Shown one piece after another: positions 6,601 to 8,782 of a DNA stretch of 8,782 nucleotides; within the stretch, counting starts at the first letter, position 1; each line of letters starts with the position of its first letter. Under the pieces are notes generated by a model. That model was not told the DNA's origin and did no database searches. It was given only the letters and a program-made list of their open reading frames with translations. Location: the NCBI GenBank assembly GCA_964589725.1, contig CAZPUJ010000033.1, positions 1 to 8,782 on the forward strand. The letters are read 5' to 3'. The translations under genes were made by a program, and so were the position numbers. This DNA comes from CAYSHJ01 sp964589725 (GTDB taxonomy: Bacteria; Planctomycetota; Planctomycetia; Planctomycetales; Planctomycetaceae).

Positions 6601-8653
6601 CCTCATCGCCGGACTCCGTAGCTGGTCCATCGAGGTTGGCGGACACACGGGAGTCATCTCCGGCTTGGCCTACAATCCGGACGGGCAATCCGTCGCCACG
6701 GTGGGTCGGAGTGACGACACGGTTCGTATTTGGAAAATCACCGAGGTCGCCAACGTGCCGGTACTCACGTTGGATCGTGTGTTGCTCGGCGATGAAGGGG
6801 GCATCGCGGGCGTGTCCTGGTCTCCCGACGGTTTCACTTTGGCGACGACGAGTAATCTCGGCCATTCGGTCACGCTATTCGACGTCCCCACCGGTCGCCT
6901 ACTGAAACGAATCGCGCTCACCAACGGAAATGGCAGCTCCGTTGCTTGGTCACCGTCTGGGCAATTGATTTCGGCCGCTCATCCCTTCCGGTTGGGGTTG
7001 ATTGACCCGATTCGCGGCGTTGCGCGTTTTTCGCAACGCTCTGCGATTTTCGCGTCCGGTTGCTGGTCTCCGGATGGCTCGCAGATCGTGACTGTGGACG
7101 AAGTCGGTAGCCTCAAATTCTGGAAACCGCAAACGCTCGAACCCACTGCCGAGATCGACAGCGCCGAACGGAATCTGATTGACGCTGCGTGGTCGCCCGA
7201 CGGCAAGTGGGTCGCTACCGGGGGCAACGAAGGAGTCATTAAGATTTGGGAGGCTGCTACAAGAAAACGGGTGCATGAATTGCGTTCCGAATTGGGTCAT
7301 GCCCTCGGGATCAGTTGGGAACCCGCTGCAGCCGCGACGTTGCCCACGACGCATCCGGCGTGGCCGCGATTGGCCTGCGTCGGGACCAATGGAAAGCTCG
7401 TTGTCTGGGACGCAGTGAAAGGGGACAAACTGCTTGACATTCCGGCAAGTACCGCAATCAGCAGCGTCGGGTGGTCGCCGGACGGGACTCAGATTGCAGT
7501 CACTCTGCTCAATTATTTGGAACTCCGCGACTCGGTCACTGGAAAGTTGATTACCACAACCGAACACTTTGGCAGCCCGGTGCTTTGGGATGCCGCTGGC
7601 AACCTGTCGGCCAGCGGCAAAGAACTCCGAATTCAGCAGTACACCGAATTGACCGTTTGGGACGCTGACACCGGCTCATTCGCGAAACGTGTGAAGAACT
7701 TGCCGACGGGACAGTCGCTTGCATCCCCCACGGATGAATGGCTGGCGGTGTTCGATGGGACTTCTCCGCAGGGCAAATTGCACCTCGTCGATACCGCCAC
7801 CTATCAGGACCAACGTCCGCTGTTGGGACACGGCAGCACCATCACCGCCGTCAACTGGTCGGGCGATGGCAAGACGCTGGCCTCCAGCAGCAAGGACCAA
7901 ACAGTGCGGCTGTGGAACGCAGCGACCGGCGAACAACTCAAGACGATCCCGCATCCCAACGCGGTTCAGTCCGTCGTCTGGTCTGCTGACGGCAAGCGTC
8001 TGGCAACCTGCGGAAACGACGACATCATCCGCATCTGGTTGGCGACGACCGGCCAAGCGGCCGGCGAGTTCCCGCGACTCCCCGCGCCCTGTACCGCAGG
8101 TCCGTCGGGCCTCGCGTGGTCCCCCGATGAAAAATACCTGGCCATCACTGGCTCCGACGGCAAGACTCGGGTGCTCGATTTGAAGTCCGGCAAGCTCAGC
8201 GATCCAATCCTGCAATTCAACCGAGCAAGTAAAAGCGTGGCGTGGTCAGGCGACAGCAAGCAATTGCTCGGCGGCTCGGATGGTGAAATCGGTTACCGCA
8301 CGTTGACTGCCCGCGAGAGCGTCACTGTCTACGGCTACGGCTCACCAGTTCAGTGGCATCCCGATCGCCGCCGCTTTCTCACCGGCATGGCGGGTTACTT
8401 CCCTCTGCAAGGTCTGGACGCCAAACGCAACGTCAAGATCGGCGCGTTGTATCCCCACATCGTCGGCGGCCACCACGTCTGCATCAGCGCCGACGGCCAC
8501 TACCGCGGCAGCAACGGCATCGAACAGCACATCGTCTACGTGGCCCTCACCAAAGACGGCCACCAGCAGACCTACTCCCCCGCCGACTTCGCCGCCAAGT
8601 TCAATTGGAAAAACGACCCCAGCAAAGCCCGGCTGCTGCAGGCGGACCGGTAA
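3608..8653 (+). CDS. Transmembrane Ser/Thr protein kinase with LRR and WD40 domains
   Basis: This 1681-residue protein is a PknB-type (Hanks) Ser/Thr kinase fused to large interaction domains. Residues 1-87 look disordered. The kinase domain, about 90-372, keeps its key residues: glycine loop GEGGMG (97-102), Lys119, probable helix-C Glu138, HRDIKPSN with Asp213 and Asn218, DLG with Asp231 (in place of DFG), and APE (264-266). It should be active. A Ser/Pro linker (377-488) ends in a basic patch before one membrane helix (492-510). Residues 579-594 (GPIDFAAERKAAGWVL) lead into RNI-like leucine-rich repeats (about 618-905). After a Pro/Lys linker come about 14 WD40-like blades (1005-1610; best one GHGSTITAVNW onward at 1407) and a tail (1619-1681). 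The basic N-side suggests an inside kinase and outside LRR/WD40 part. The role is probably sensing or scaffolding; ligand unknown. ATG 3608 is the first ATG after an in-frame TAA (3584-3586). ATG 3656 has a better ribosome site. No partner gene follows. Confidence 0.96.
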   Translation: MIEHVAVRGVIAEIESMTEPDGIKSAASQREPQSVTGSVGSPPKPEEAASLETDARTSHQKTSSEAGDNSEGLAHWRPNEITAGSLLGPYQIVRKLGEGGMGAVFEARHTKLKKTVAVKVLPPEFSRSSMLVSRFEREMEAVGALDHPHIVRAMDAGEFQGTHFLVMEYVEGRDLSVMVKERGPRSVIETCEMIRQAAVGLAHAHQHGLVHRDIKPSNLFATKQSVIKILDLGLARAHGAASQDSDAGCLTVMGQVLGTPDYMAPEQWENTHTADGRADLYSLGCTLFFLLTGRAPYADAAHSSLAGKMRGHTTEPIPDLRAARREAVANRPKLVNDPLPDEVEALYRRLMAKLPEDRIATADELAKKLHDLVKSLRSGPSESGERGGVSPPVIPDVSSKTGGLTPTRSPSSKTTPDANSLKPADIPTVLYAPAASAETKESATPSSEADQFDFTQEFSEPTWPALPPATKRVKKPRTADSARGRSGSFKTLGLWLGSLATVVLFGAIIIKITKKDGSVTEVTVPDDTQKVEITSSESSNRKSEISKNLKSEILNLKSQISEGSGPPPATTAVDTSDLGPIDFAAERKAAGWVLAREGSVELADEQGQDVPLVEGQLPSLPFIVKAVHLLHKPDLTDEELANLAGCRRLEAVNLPGAAQITIRGLDSLRGVRSLHRLVVNATAVGDNVFLRLSDWPRIEELSVSLTTLNEQTLSDAGIERLPAGTRLKTLQLLPYNSISDAGLRAIAERCPDLENIAVPNYNSAQRKTLLPLAKLRRLWFVFCSGDQLTDDGVSILLDLPQLQSLWLSSPTTDEHIGQLLKLRNRLTTLTVHSADPDEVGLTAAGYDSIRQLHQLANLTFQGLAGAPTDAVLRSLAELPNLRMLKLEFTDEKLRRYTPAGINAFRELRPDVRLLVDGKDYPPTKLASEAVIPKRTEAPPPIPVEPDKPPPATAKTAIAKSSKSVPLAVKVPRVEIPAAPLAGKANKAISNRATVSLPPLIAGLRSWSIEVGGHTGVISGLAYNPDGQSVATVGRSDDTVRIWKITEVANVPVLTLDRVLLGDEGGIAGVSWSPDGFTLATTSNLGHSVTLFDVPTGRLLKRIALTNGNGSSVAWSPSGQLISAAHPFRLGLIDPIRGVARFSQRSAIFASGCWSPDGSQIVTVDEVGSLKFWKPQTLEPTAEIDSAERNLIDAAWSPDGKWVATGGNEGVIKIWEAATRKRVHELRSELGHALGISWEPAAAATLPTTHPAWPRLACVGTNGKLVVWDAVKGDKLLDIPASTAISSVGWSPDGTQIAVTLLNYLELRDSVTGKLITTTEHFGSPVLWDAAGNLSASGKELRIQQYTELTVWDADTGSFAKRVKNLPTGQSLASPTDEWLAVFDGTSPQGKLHLVDTATYQDQRPLLGHGSTITAVNWSGDGKTLASSSKDQTVRLWNAATGEQLKTIPHPNAVQSVVWSADGKRLATCGNDDIIRIWLATTGQAAGEFPRLPAPCTAGPSGLAWSPDEKYLAITGSDGKTRVLDLKSGKLSDPILQFNRASKSVAWSGDSKQLLGGSDGEIGYRTLTARESVTVYGYGSPVQWHPDRRRFLTGMAGYFPLQGLDAKRNVKIGALYPHIVGGHHVCISADGHYRGSNGIEQHIVYVALTKDGHQQTYSPADFAAKFNWKNDPSKARLLQADR
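3643..3646 (+). promoter_or_regulatory. Candidate Shine-Dalgarno for alternative kinase start
   Basis: GGAG lies 9 nt before the in-frame ATG at 3656, whereas no purine-rich site precedes the ATG at 3608. Translation may therefore begin 16 codons later, at MTEPDGIKS. Against this, the 16 upstream codons have mostly G or C in the third position (14 of 16 by my count), like the rest of the gene, so I kept the longer frame. Confidence 0.35.
4757..4836. repeat. Long GC-rich inverted repeat inside the kinase linker
   Basis: The left arm (4757-4785) and right arm (4808-4836) are 29 nt each and complementary except for two adjacent positions (4767-4768 against 4825-4826). The inner 17 bp are perfect: GGCGTCAGCCCCCCGGT against its reverse complement at 4808-4824. 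The spacer is 22 nt. It is translated in frame as residues 384-410 (GERGGVSPPV...TGGLTPTRSP), within the disordered linker between kinase domain and membrane helix. Symmetry this exact is not needed for coding, so this looks like a palindromic dispersed element taken into the gene. Confidence 0.85.
5214..5290 (+). repeat. AT-rich AAATCTGAAAT repeat inside the kinase gene
   Basis: AAATCTGAAAT occurs exactly at 5231-5241, 5255-5265 and 5269-5279, with degenerate relatives (TTCTGAAA, AATCTCAAA, AGATCTCAGA) around it. The segment is much richer in A and T than the flanking gene and uses codons rare here, such as TTA and several AAA and AAT. It is translated in frame as residues about 536-562, with KSEI, KSEI and KSQI at 542, 550 and 557, just after the membrane helix. 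It looks like low-complexity intergenic-type repeat DNA tolerated as a linker. Confidence 0.8.
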
Positions 8654-8782
8654 CGCGCCGGGGCAAATTCACTTCCCCAGCCCAGGAAGAAACTGGCTCC
8701 GTCGAGCTCTCTGGCGATCAACGGCTTGCCACGCCCCACAGTTCCGGAAATGCCGAGTTATTGCAGTGTCGCACGGAGGCAC
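8654..8782. other. Downstream flank of the kinase gene, no gene seen
   Basis: These 129 bp follow the TAA of the kinase gene. GGGG (8660-8663) and CCCC (8675-8678) could pair, but the stem is short and has no T-run, so I do not call a terminator. A minus-strand frame entering from the right edge stops at 8669-8671 and encodes nothing I recognise. The tail of an unseen neighbour cannot be excluded. Confidence 0.4.

Noticed and set aside
5720..6865. A 381-codon minus-strand open frame inside the kinase gene
   Set aside because: It overlaps the LRR and first WD40 blades of a clearly real gene. Its product is Arg/Gln-rich without motifs, as expected for a shadow frame in GC-rich DNA.
6950..7567. 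A 205-codon minus-strand open frame antisense to WD40 blades
   Set aside because: It has no recognisable motif and its openness is explained by the codon bias of the coding strand.
8660..8678. Rho-independent terminator after the kinase gene
   Set aside because: The stem is only four G-C pairs and there is no T-run.
8669..8782. Partial minus-strand gene entering from the right edge
   Set aside because: Only 38 codons are open, the product is unrecognised, and another minus-strand frame reads equally well. The evidence is too weak to call a gene.

Overview
The window looks like a chromosomal stretch from a member of the Planctomycetota. The evidence is by eye: moderately GC-rich sequence, a giant protein joining a PknB-type Ser/Thr kinase to a membrane segment, leucine-rich repeats and WD40 repeats, a C-terminal module I associate with planctomycete WD40 proteins, and GC-rich palindromic repeats inside the coding sequence. 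No rRNA, tRNA, CRISPR array, transposase or phage gene is visible, and nothing shows recent transfer.

Left part, minus strand (about 1-3379): two tandem paralogous genes of the GH3 family (adenylate-forming, acyl-acid amido synthetase fold). The upstream gene is complete (3379 to 1664, 571 aa). The downstream gene starts with GTG at 1575 after an 88-nt gap, has its own Shine-Dalgarno sequence, and runs off the left edge with 525 codons in the window and probably about 50 missing. The two align almost without gaps and share many identical blocks, so they are duplicates that probably form one transcription unit. One change inside a nucleotide-binding motif separates them.

Middle (3380-3607): a 228-bp divergent intergenic region holding the 5' ends of both transcription units. 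It contains a 7-bp-stem hairpin, a 10-bp perfect palindrome and, abutting it, a long inverted repeat with an 8-bp palindrome at its centre. I could not find a convincing sigma-70 or sigma-54 promoter.

Right part, plus strand (3608-8653): one 1681-residue protein. Its order is disordered N-terminus, complete Ser/Thr kinase domain, Ser/Pro-rich linker, one transmembrane helix, RNI-like leucine-rich repeats, Pro/Lys-rich linker, about 14 WD40-like blades (enough for two seven-bladed propellers) and a conserved-looking C-terminal tail. It reads as a transmembrane sensor kinase with a very large, probably extracytoplasmic, protein-interaction part. Two linkers are built from repeat DNA: a 29-bp-arm inverted repeat before the membrane helix, and an AT-rich AAATCTGAAAT repeat after it. 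The last 129 bp (8654-8782) hold no gene I can support.

The GH3 pair and the kinase are transcribed divergently and may share control elements. The sequence gives no direct evidence of a functional link. The observations most worth following are the in-frame repeat DNA in the kinase linkers, the nested palindromes of the divergent region, and the tandem GH3 pair.
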